DNA from: Burkholderiales bacterium
GTDB taxonomy: Bacteria > Pseudomonadota > Gammaproteobacteria > Burkholderiales > Casimicrobiaceae
Assembly: GCA_025354165.1 (NCBI GenBank)
Contig: JANXNI010000068.1
Span: 1 to 49,102, forward strand
Length of the DNA stretch: 49,102 bases
Direction: 5' to 3'
Shown here: one piece after another, positions 43,073 to 49,102 of the stretch
How the letters are laid out: each line of letters opens with the position of its first letter
How positions within the stretch are numbered: position 1 is the first letter of the stretch
The notes under the pieces: generated by a model
Database searches by the model: none
What the model saw: only the letters and a program-made list of their open reading frames with translations
What the model was told of the DNA's origin: nothing
Made by a program: the position numbers and the translations under genes

Positions 43073-43564
43073 ATGAAACGAGCCTTAAGATCAACGTTAT
43101 CGCTTTTAATACCGACGCTTCTGGCGGCTTGCGCTACGCCACCGCCGACGCCGGTAAACTATCCTGCGCCAACGCCGCCTCCTGTAGCAGTCGCGCCAAG
43201 TCCGCCGGTTCCTGCGGCGCCTTCGACCCCGATCGCACCGCCGCCGCCAGCAGTTGATGTCTCCGCCAACGAACGAGCTTTGGTGACCGCTATCGAAGCC
43301 TATGATCGTGGGGACTACGCACTAGCTGTTCGTCTGCTGACACCGCTTTCGAACGAGAGCACGCTGGAAGCTGAGCAGCATCTCCGCGCCTTAAAGACGT
43401 TGGCGTTTTCCCAATGTTCAACCAATGCAATTACGGCGTGTCGAGGTACTTTTGAGCGTGCCTTTCGAGTCGACGCGAGGTTCGACCTCAGTGCCGCAGA
43501 GCGCGGTCATCCGATTTGGGGGCCGCAATTTGTGCGCGCTCGCAAAACGGTCACCGGCAAATAA
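43073..43564 (+). CDS. Lipoprotein of the T6SS locus, TssQ-like
   Basis: A 163-residue predicted lipoprotein. The signal is MKRALRSTLSLLIPTLLAAC with lipobox LAAC, followed by a long Pro/Ala-rich linker to about residue 70. The C-terminal domain begins NERALVTAIEAYDRGDYALA and looks TPR-like, with VRLLTPLSN and LRALKTLAFSQC. In betaproteobacterial T6SS loci a TPR-containing lipoprotein of this shape is called TssQ; I assign it by context and layout. The ATG at 43073 has GGAG seven bases upstream and is preferred to the ATG at 43061. Confidence 0.75.
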   Translation: MKRALRSTLSLLIPTLLAACATPPPTPVNYPAPTPPPVAVAPSPPVPAAPSTPIAPPPPAVDVSANERALVTAIEAYDRGDYALAVRLLTPLSNESTLEAEQHLRALKTLAFSQCSTNAITACRGTFERAFRVDARFDLSAAERGHPIWGPQFVRARKTVTGK

Positions 43565-43629
43565 TCCATCCCCTGCAAAACATACGAACACGCCGCAGCT
43601 ACCGCTAATCGAACGTCAAATCCCTCAAC

Positions 43630-45795
43630 ATGCCTGACATCATTCTCAAGGTCGTTACTGTCGATGCTGCGCAGCCCGTGCAGGCCCTCGCTCGATCGTT
43701 TGATGTCAGCGGCGGCACCATCGGACGCGATGACACGAACGCGCTAGCCCTACCGGACAAACATCGGCGGGTATCGCGTTTGCATGCGACGATCAGCTTC
43801 CCGGCGGGTGTCCCGACGATCACCAATTCGAGCACGTCATTGCCCATTTCCGTCGGCGAACAGCAGCTCGATTTTGGCGAGTCGATGCCAATTCATCACG
43901 GCGCAATGATCGAAGTCGGACCATACATATTGCAGGCGCACAGTTTGTCACTGGATGCCTCACCGGTAGTTGCACGAACGCCCGCGCCTGCATATACGCA
44001 GCCAATGTCGGCGGCGGCCGTCGTTCGCACGCATACCGGGATGACTGTCGTGCTGCCACCGCCTGCGGCAGCGCCTGCGCCAGTTATTTCATCGCCGTCG
44101 GCACCAACGTATGTGCCGCACATGGCACAGCCACTCGCGACACCATTGCCGGCGTCGTTCTCGGGCATGTCAGACCTCTCGGATTTGCTGGGAGGCAGTC
44201 CAGTTACGCCCGTTGCACCAGCGCCTCACTTTGCTGCGACTACGTCGGCACTTCCACCGACTGCCGTAGTAGCGCCGGCACCCGCTCCGTTTTACGCTAC
44301 ACCCGTACCCTCCTTTGCGCCGCCAGGCGCATACATTCCGCCAGCACCGGACAATCACGATCCTTTTGCCGACTTGCTGGATGGTATCGGTGGTCCATCG
44401 GCTCTGCCAGTCGCCAGCAGTACTGGTGGGTACGGCTCACCACAGCGCTCCGCGCGGCCACCACAAACACCTAGTGGGCTGAGTGCTGATCCGTTGGCTG
44501 CGTTCGGTGGCTCGTCCGGTGGCTCCTTTGGCGTCTCGCCGGCCGGCTCTACCGCGTCGTCATTTGGCACCGGCGGATTTTCGTCCGATGGGTCGCGTGG
44601 AGGCATTCCCGATGCGTTTAATCCATTCGACATGCCGTCGGATACGGTGCGAAACGACGCCAATCCACTCGCGTCTCTCCTTGGCGAAGTGGGGCAAACC
44701 GGTCGCACCGCAGAGAACCCTGCAATGCAGGCAGCGCCGTCAATAGATTCTCTTTTCCAGAGCGCTCCTTCGGATGCGTCTGACGCATCATTGTTTGGAC
44801 TCGGACCGCGTGGAAGTGCCGACGGAAGCCTTGAGAGTTTGATTGGTAACAACTCAAATAGCGACCCATTGTCATTATTCGATAGTGCTGGTGAGCCCGC
44901 AGCACCTGCGCGCGCCATGCGCAACGACTCTCAGGAAGTCGGCTCGGCGTTTCAGCCGCCGCTACCCGTGCAGACGATCCCGGTGCTGCAGTCGGCGCAA
45001 GCGCCGTATATTCCGGAGTCCGCGTCTGATTTCGTCGGTTTTTCGCCTTCACCCGCACCCGTTGCTGCTAGCGCGGCGTCGTTGCCATTCAATCCCTTGG
45101 CGGGTTCGCCCAGCGTTTCTGCTGCTGCGCAGCAAATACGCGCCACGGCTTCCCAGACTGCTCCTGCGTCGTTCGCGCCCGACGTCTTGACCGAGGCGTT
45201 TTTGCGCGGTGCCGGACTGACACCAAGTTCCCTGCCTAATGGCCTGACGCCAGAAATTATGACTACCATTGGCAGTTTGCTTCGCAGTGCCACCGCCGGT
45301 GCCATCGACATGCTGGCGGCGCGTGCCGCCACCAAGCGCGAGGTGCAGGCTAGCGTGACAATCATTTCGGTGCAGGCGAACAATCCGCTTAAATTTCTGC
45401 CCAATGCGGACTCGGCGCTGCTGCAATTGCTCGGTAAAAAGATGCCGGGCTTTATGCGTGCCGACGTTGCAATGAAAGACGCCTTCGAGGATTTGCGAGC
45501 GCATGAAGTTGGGGTGATCGCGGGCACTCGCGCGGCATTGACCGAAGTCTTGGGGAAATTTGATCCCGCAGTGTTGGGTGACAAGCTCACCAAAGGCTCG
45601 GTGCTTGAGAGTTTGATGCCCTCGGCACGCAAGGCAAAACTGTGGGACTTGTATCTTGATCGCTACCTGCAAATACGCCGAGAAGCGGAAGACGATTTCC
45701 AGAGCATTTTTGGACGAGCTTTCGTTCAGGCCTACGAGCTTGAAACAGCGCGAATCAAGGGTAATACGCAAGGGTCTGGAGGAGAACGAGAATGA
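43630..45795 (+). CDS. tagH: T6SS FHA-domain protein
   Basis: A 721-residue protein. The N-terminal FHA domain (about 1-105) has GGTIGRDDTNALALPD and RRVSRLHATISFP with the phosphothreonine-binding Arg, Ser and His. A 400-residue low-complexity Ala/Pro/Ser-rich linker follows, with short acidic motifs such as DPFADLLDGIGG and MSDLSDLLGGS. The last 200 residues (EAFLRGAGLTPSSLPNGLTP to the end) are the conserved TagH C-terminal domain, with TKREVQASVTIISVQANNPL and PSARKAKLWDLYLDRYLQIR. It is the reader of kinase phosphorylation that switches T6SS assembly. Its stop overlaps the phosphatase start. Confidence 0.93.
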   Translation: MPDIILKVVTVDAAQPVQALARSFDVSGGTIGRDDTNALALPDKHRRVSRLHATISFPAGVPTITNSSTSLPISVGEQQLDFGESMPIHHGAMIEVGPYILQAHSLSLDASPVVARTPAPAYTQPMSAAAVVRTHTGMTVVLPPPAAAPAPVISSPSAPTYVPHMAQPLATPLPASFSGMSDLSDLLGGSPVTPVAPAPHFAATTSALPPTAVVAPAPAPFYATPVPSFAPPGAYIPPAPDNHDPFADLLDGIGGPSALPVASSTGGYGSPQRSARPPQTPSGLSADPLAAFGGSSGGSFGVSPAGSTASSFGTGGFSSDGSRGGIPDAFNPFDMPSDTVRNDANPLASLLGEVGQTGRTAENPAMQAAPSIDSLFQSAPSDASDASLFGLGPRGSADGSLESLIGNNSNSDPLSLFDSAGEPAAPARAMRNDSQEVGSAFQPPLPVQTIPVLQSAQAPYIPESASDFVGFSPSPAPVAASAASLPFNPLAGSPSVSAAAQQIRATASQTAPASFAPDVLTEAFLRGAGLTPSSLPNGLTPEIMTTIGSLLRSATAGAIDMLAARAATKREVQASVTIISVQANNPLKFLPNADSALLQLLGKKMPGFMRADVAMKDAFEDLRAHEVGVIAGTRAALTEVLGKFDPAVLGDKLTKGSVLESLMPSARKAKLWDLYLDRYLQIRREAEDDFQSIFGRAFVQAYELETARIKGNTQGSGGERE

Positions 45796-46619
45796 TGAAC
45801 ACGGGTGATTTGCGACTTGAATCCGCTAGTTTTTCTCACGACGGAGGGCGCGACTACAACGAAGACGCGGTCGGCGATAGCGATGCCTTCGGTGCGGTGA
45901 GATTGTTTATGTTGGCGGACGGCGCAGGCGGGCAGGGCGGCGGTGATGTTGCCGCGCGAACTGCGATCTCTGCGGCGCGTAGCGAGTTCATGCGAATGCC
46001 GGCATTCAGCCCGGAGACCTTGGTGCGTTGTATCAATAGTGCTGATGTCGCGGTGCGGAAAAAGCAGGGCGATGAAGCTCGGCTTGCGCGAATGGCGTCG
46101 ACTTTTGTTGCCGTTTTGGTGGATTATCGTCAACGCAAAGCGCTTGTGGCTAACTTGGGTGATTCGCGTTGTTATGTATTTCGTCGTGATCGCATCATTG
46201 CTCAATCCTATGACCATAGCCTTGTGCAGCGCTTCATCGACGCAGGTCTGTATCCTGCGGAAAAGCTTCGCGAGCATCCCAAACGCAACGTGCTCTATGC
46301 ATCGTTAGGTGCCAACGAAGAAGCGGTGGAACCGTATCTGAGTCCGATCCCGATTGACCTTTTGCCCGGTGACGGTATTGTGCTTTGCAGCGACGGGGTA
46401 TGGGAGTTGGTCGATGAGGCGACCCTTTGCAAGGTGCACGGTGCGAGCCCTACGGTCGGTGCCTGGCGAGATATGTTGGTGTCGTCTGTGCGAGGCCGTA
46501 TGGCACCAGGACATGACAATTTCAGCGCATTATTGGTGCGATGTGTCTTGGCTCCGCGCGATATAGAAGACGATGATGATCAACGTACGATGCCACCGGC
46601 ATCGATGCGTGTGACCTGA
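45792..46619 (+). CDS. pppA: PP2C-type Ser/Thr phosphatase of the T6SS
   Basis: A 275-residue PPM-family phosphatase that opposes the kinases. The metal-binding motifs are present: RDYNEDAVGDSDAF, LADGAGGQGGGDVAAR, ALVANLGDSRCYVFRRD, VLCSDGVWELVDEA and GHDNFSALLVRC. No signal or membrane helix, so cytoplasmic. The start ATG overlaps the tagH stop as ATGA (45792 or the next ATG at 45795). It is followed by a 233-base gap before tssA. Confidence 0.95.
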   Translation: MMNTGDLRLESASFSHDGGRDYNEDAVGDSDAFGAVRLFMLADGAGGQGGGDVAARTAISAARSEFMRMPAFSPETLVRCINSADVAVRKKQGDEARLARMASTFVAVLVDYRQRKALVANLGDSRCYVFRRDRIIAQSYDHSLVQRFIDAGLYPAEKLREHPKRNVLYASLGANEEAVEPYLSPIPIDLLPGDGIVLCSDGVWELVDEATLCKVHGASPTVGAWRDMLVSSVRGRMAPGHDNFSALLVRCVLAPRDIEDDDDQRTMPPASMRVT

Positions 46620-46673
46620 TGCAAAGTGGATGTCACGAATCGGCCGCGTTTTGCGTCTATCTCGAAGCCCACT

Positions 46674-46737
46674 GAAACGCTGTAACTTGTTGTAACGCGT
46701 TTCTGTGATCAGTTGCTTGCTATGACGGTACTACCGT
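46674..46737 (+). promoter_or_regulatory. Inverted repeats upstream of tssA (possible operator)
   Basis: GAAACGC (46674-46680) and GCGTTTC (46697-46703) form a 7-bp inverted repeat around TGTAAC-TTGT-TGTAAC, itself a direct repeat. A second palindrome, ACGGTA-C-TACCGT, lies at 46725-46737. Together they sit in the only large gap of the T6SS run, so they could be regulator sites for the tssA/B/C unit. Prediction only. Confidence 0.35.
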
Positions 46738-46852
46738 TGTAGTCTTCCAGCATGGCGAGTTGGACGTCGTAATTTTTTACAAAAGTAAAGAATTATTGGT
46801 AGCACTTTCTGACGATCTCTCAATAGATACGGCAATCGGGGGCGAAACAGCA

Positions 46853-47881
46853 GTGACGGATTTTGATCGATTTGCAGAGCCGATAGACGGGGAATCTCCC
46901 TGCGGCCCTGACTGTGAATATGACAACGACTTTCTTGCGTTGTCGCAGGCTGTTGCGGGCAAACCGGAACAGCAATTCGGTGACACAGTTATTCCTGCTG
47001 TTGAGCCCGATTGGCGCCAGGTAGATACGCTGGCGCAAGCGCTACTAGGACGCACAAGAGACCTGCGCGTGGTGGGCTGGTTAGCGTTGGCAAATACCCA
47101 TCTACATGGTGTAAGCGCCTTCGTTGCTGGTCTGAAACTGATGGTGTCGCTCTGCGAGCGCTATTGGGACGCAGTTCATCCTCGCATCGAGGTCGATGGC
47201 GATAGCGATCCTTACCTTCGTATTAATGCCATTTCCGCGTTCACCGGCGGCTCCGAGTTTTCAGGCGAAGATCAACTTTTGCAGGCTCTGCGCGGATCAG
47301 CTCTTACTACGGTGCCAGTCGCTCTTTCTTATCGCGATCTGGAGTTGGGCTTTAGCAAAGCGCCTGATGCTACTTACTCACCTGCACAGTTGGAGAGCAT
47401 ACTCGCAGACGCGTTTGCGGCGGGCAATACAAATGTGTCCCTTGTACAAGAGGCATGGCAGAGTTATCAGGCGCTACGCAGGCTTGTTGACGAACGGGTC
47501 AATACCGGCGATGCGCCAGATATGGAGCGCCTCGGCGCGGTACTGAAGCCAGTGGCTCAGGGCATCGAGCGGATGAATTCCGCTTCGACCTCCGATTCGG
47601 TAGGCGCAACTTCTGACGACGGCGTGGCCGATGCCGGTCCGCCGGGTGCTTCCAGAGGCGGGATACCTGGACAAGTGGGCAGTCGGGAGGATGCTCGCCG
47701 CGCTTTGGAACGTGTCTGTGATTATCTTGAACGTCACGAGCCCAGCAACCCGGCATCGCTATTTGCACGACGTGCCCAGCGAATGCTTGACATGAGTTTT
47801 CTCGACATCATGCGGGAACTCTCGCCTGATTCCATGCATCAGCTAGAGACCCTTACTGGCACGAAGTCAGAGCAATCATAA
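46853..47881 (+). CDS. tssA: T6SS protein TssA
   Basis: 342 residues from the GTG at 46853. The N-terminal ImpA domain has EPIDGESPCGPDCEYDNDFL, PDWRQVDTLAQALLGRTRDL and RVVGWLALANTHLHGVSAF, with GLKLMVSLCERYWDAVHPRI. The C-terminal part has RREDARRALERVCDYLERHE-like SREDARRALERVCDYLE and EPSNPASLFARRAQRMLD. TssA initiates baseplate and sheath assembly. The frame is open to a TTG at 46760, but the residues between do not resemble the family and the usual TssA starts a few residues before the EPID stretch, so I prefer GTG 46853. Confidence 0.92.
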   Translation: MTDFDRFAEPIDGESPCGPDCEYDNDFLALSQAVAGKPEQQFGDTVIPAVEPDWRQVDTLAQALLGRTRDLRVVGWLALANTHLHGVSAFVAGLKLMVSLCERYWDAVHPRIEVDGDSDPYLRINAISAFTGGSEFSGEDQLLQALRGSALTTVPVALSYRDLELGFSKAPDATYSPAQLESILADAFAAGNTNVSLVQEAWQSYQALRRLVDERVNTGDAPDMERLGAVLKPVAQGIERMNSASTSDSVGATSDDGVADAGPPGASRGGIPGQVGSREDARRALERVCDYLERHEPSNPASLFARRAQRMLDMSFLDIMRELSPDSMHQLETLTGTKSEQS

Positions 47882-47919
47882 CCGACCCCCATCTTTCTTT
47901 CAAACAGGAGAATCAGATC

Positions 47920-48435
47920 ATGGCAGCGAAAAAGAGCGGACAAAAATGGATCGCCAAGAATCGTGCACCGCGCGTGCAGATTGAATATGACGTCGAGGTT
48001 TATGGCTCGGAAAAGAAGGTACAAATTCCGTTTGTCATGGGCGTGATGGCGGACCTTTCCGGCAAGTCGGAAGAGCCATTGCCAGATGTCGCTGATCGCA
48101 AGTTTACTGAGATCGATTTTGACAATTTCGACGCTCGCATGAAAGCGATAAAGCCGCGCGTCGCTTTCACGGTACCGAATACGTTGACGGGCGAAGGCTA
48201 CATGTCGGTCGATGTCAGCTTCGAGAACATGGACGATTTTTCACCCGCAGCGGTCGCCAAGAAAGTCGGCGCGCTTAACCAGCTGCTTGAGGCTCGCACC
48301 CAACTGCACAACCTGCTTTCGTACATGGACGGTAAGTCAGGTGCCGAGGAACTTTTGTCAAAGGTTCTAGCTGATCCGGCGCTATTGGCGTCATTGTCCT
48401 CAGCGCCCAAGCCGGGCGAAACGCCGAGCACCTAA
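47920..48435 (+). CDS. tssB: T6SS contractile sheath small subunit TssB
   Basis: 171 residues. It begins with SGQKWIAKNRAPRVQIEYDV, continues with LPFVMGVMADLSG-like QIPFVMGVMADLSGKSEE and KFTEIDFDNFDARMKAI, and ends in KVGALNQLLEARTQLHNLL, all typical of TssB/VipA. It forms the contractile sheath with TssC. A strong AGGAG ribosome site precedes the ATG at 47920, 38 bases after tssA. Confidence 0.96.
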   Translation: MAAKKSGQKWIAKNRAPRVQIEYDVEVYGSEKKVQIPFVMGVMADLSGKSEEPLPDVADRKFTEIDFDNFDARMKAIKPRVAFTVPNTLTGEGYMSVDVSFENMDDFSPAAVAKKVGALNQLLEARTQLHNLLSYMDGKSGAEELLSKVLADPALLASLSSAPKPGETPST

Positions 48436-48480
48436 GCCGCGCTTACGCAAAGACAAACGCACTAGAAGGAAATCCACATC

Positions 48481-49102
48481 ATGGCAACCGAATCACAGAG
48501 CGCAACCAGTCTAGGACAAGTCGAATTTCAGGGCAGCGAATTTACCTCGCTGCTCAACAAGGAATTCAAACCAAAGACAGACGAAGCGCGTGGCGCAATC
48601 GAGAACGCCGTCCAGACGCTCGCACAACAGGCATTGGCGCACAGTAATACTATTTCGACGGACGCGTTCCGTACGATTGAAGGTTTGATCGCCGCAATCG
48701 ACAAAAAGCTGTCAGATCAAATGAACCTGATCCTTCATCACGAAGAATTTCAGAAATTAGAAGGATCCTGGCGTGGCCTGAAATATCTCGTTGACAATTC
48801 CGATCCTGACGAAATGTTGAAGATACGTGTCTTGAATATTTCGAAGAACGATCTGCGTAAAACGATGCGCCGCTATAAAGGTACGGGCTGGGATCAAAGC
48901 CCGATCTTCAAGAAGTTGTACGAAGAAGAGTATGGTCAGTTTGGTGGCGAGCCCTACGGTTGCCTCGTAGGTGACTATCACTTCGATCACACAGCGCCGG
49001 ACGTGGAATTGCTCGGCGAGATGGCTCGCGTGGCTGCTGCTGCGCATGCTCCGTTCATCTCCGGAGCCTCGCCAAACATCATGCAGATGAACTCATGGCA
49101 AG
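48481..49102 (+). CDS. tssC: T6SS contractile sheath large subunit TssC (5' part, cut by window edge)
   Basis: The first 207 codons of TssC/VipB; the gene runs off the right edge. The translated start includes FTSLLNKEFKPKTDEARGAI, a helical NAVQTLAQQAL, then HHEEFQKLEGSWRGLKYLVD, YGCLVGDYHFDHTAPDVELL and AAHAPFISGASPNIMQM, characteristic of TssC. The ATG at 48481 is 45 bases after tssB with AGAAGGAAA upstream. Confidence 0.95.
   Translation, partial: MATESQSATSLGQVEFQGSEFTSLLNKEFKPKTDEARGAIENAVQTLAQQALAHSNTISTDAFRTIEGLIAAIDKKLSDQMNLILHHEEFQKLEGSWRGLKYLVDNSDPDEMLKIRVLNISKNDLRKTMRRYKGTGWDQSPIFKKLYEEEYGQFGGEPYGCLVGDYHFDHTAPDVELLGEMARVAAAAHAPFISGASPNIMQMNSWQ

Noticed and set aside
1-49102. Insertion sequence, prophage or genomic island
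   Set aside because: I found no transposase, integrase or phage structural gene. tRNA genes are intact and no partial tRNA duplication marks an island end.

Overview
The window looks like a chromosomal segment of a betaproteobacterium, most likely in or near the Burkholderiales. The case rests on gene content: a Bug/TctC-type periplasmic receptor, a large YdiJ-type FAD/Fe-S oxidase, a type VI secretion (T6SS) locus with Ser/Thr kinases, PP2C phosphatase and FHA protein, and betaproteobacterial-style tRNA clusters. I saw no transposase, integrase, phage gene or CRISPR array.

Layout. 1-400: 3' end of tRNA-Ala, tRNA-Glu, a terminator and the first copy of a 116-bp repeat. 394-4721 (minus): glutathione S-transferase, then an acyl-CoA dehydrogenase with its electron acceptor ETF (etfB-etfA-acd). 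4891-8940: membrane glycosyltransferase-like protein plus GtrA, a small membrane protein, an ECHDC3-like crotonase and a cobalamin adenosyltransferase. 8961-19457: M3 dipeptidyl carboxypeptidase, glyoxalase I, a PAS/GGDEF diguanylate cyclase, the YdiJ-like oxidase, a serine-glyoxylate-type aminotransferase, a Bug receptor and an unknown helical protein. 19869-25420 (minus): an unusual sulfur/methyl cluster of DsrE, TusA, DsrE, a PhnD/PhnE/PhnC-type ABC transporter, and a core MetE methyltransferase fused to a TusA-like domain. 25657-33013: two GNAT acetyltransferases, ETF:ubiquinone oxidoreductase, a thioesterase, acetoacetyl-CoA synthetase and a two-subunit 3-oxoacid CoA-transferase. 33068-37149: class 3 lipase next to a small DUF6795-like protein, an MFS exporter and a TonB-like C-terminal-domain protein. 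37216-37569: tRNA-Pro, tRNA-Arg, tRNA-His. 37947 to the end: MORN-repeat protein, two tandem Ser/Thr kinases, a lipoprotein, TagH, PppA, TssA, TssB and the start of TssC.

How the parts work together. The ETF, acyl-CoA dehydrogenase, ETF-QO, crotonase, thioesterase, AacS and CoA-transferase genes describe fatty-acid and ketone-body catabolism feeding electrons to ubiquinone. The right end is a T6SS with a threonine-phosphorylation switch (kinases, phosphatase, FHA reader). The lipase gene just upstream could encode one of its effectors. The MetE-TusA/DsrE/ABC cluster reads as an importer coupled to sulfur carriers and a zinc methyltransferase; its substrate is unknown.

The most striking non-coding signal is a family of five dispersed intergenic elements (265, 11604, 19650, 35036, 37707). 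Each is exactly 116 bp. They diverge in sequence but share two-fold symmetric blocks at fixed positions: CAGCTTTT at the left end, GGGC at 31-34, GTCGA at the centre, CCC at 84-86 and AAGCTG at the right end. A second fixed-length family of 90 bp occurs twice (19454, 29324). More ordinary REP-like repeats are also present, one of them lying in frame inside the acetoacetyl-CoA synthetase gene.
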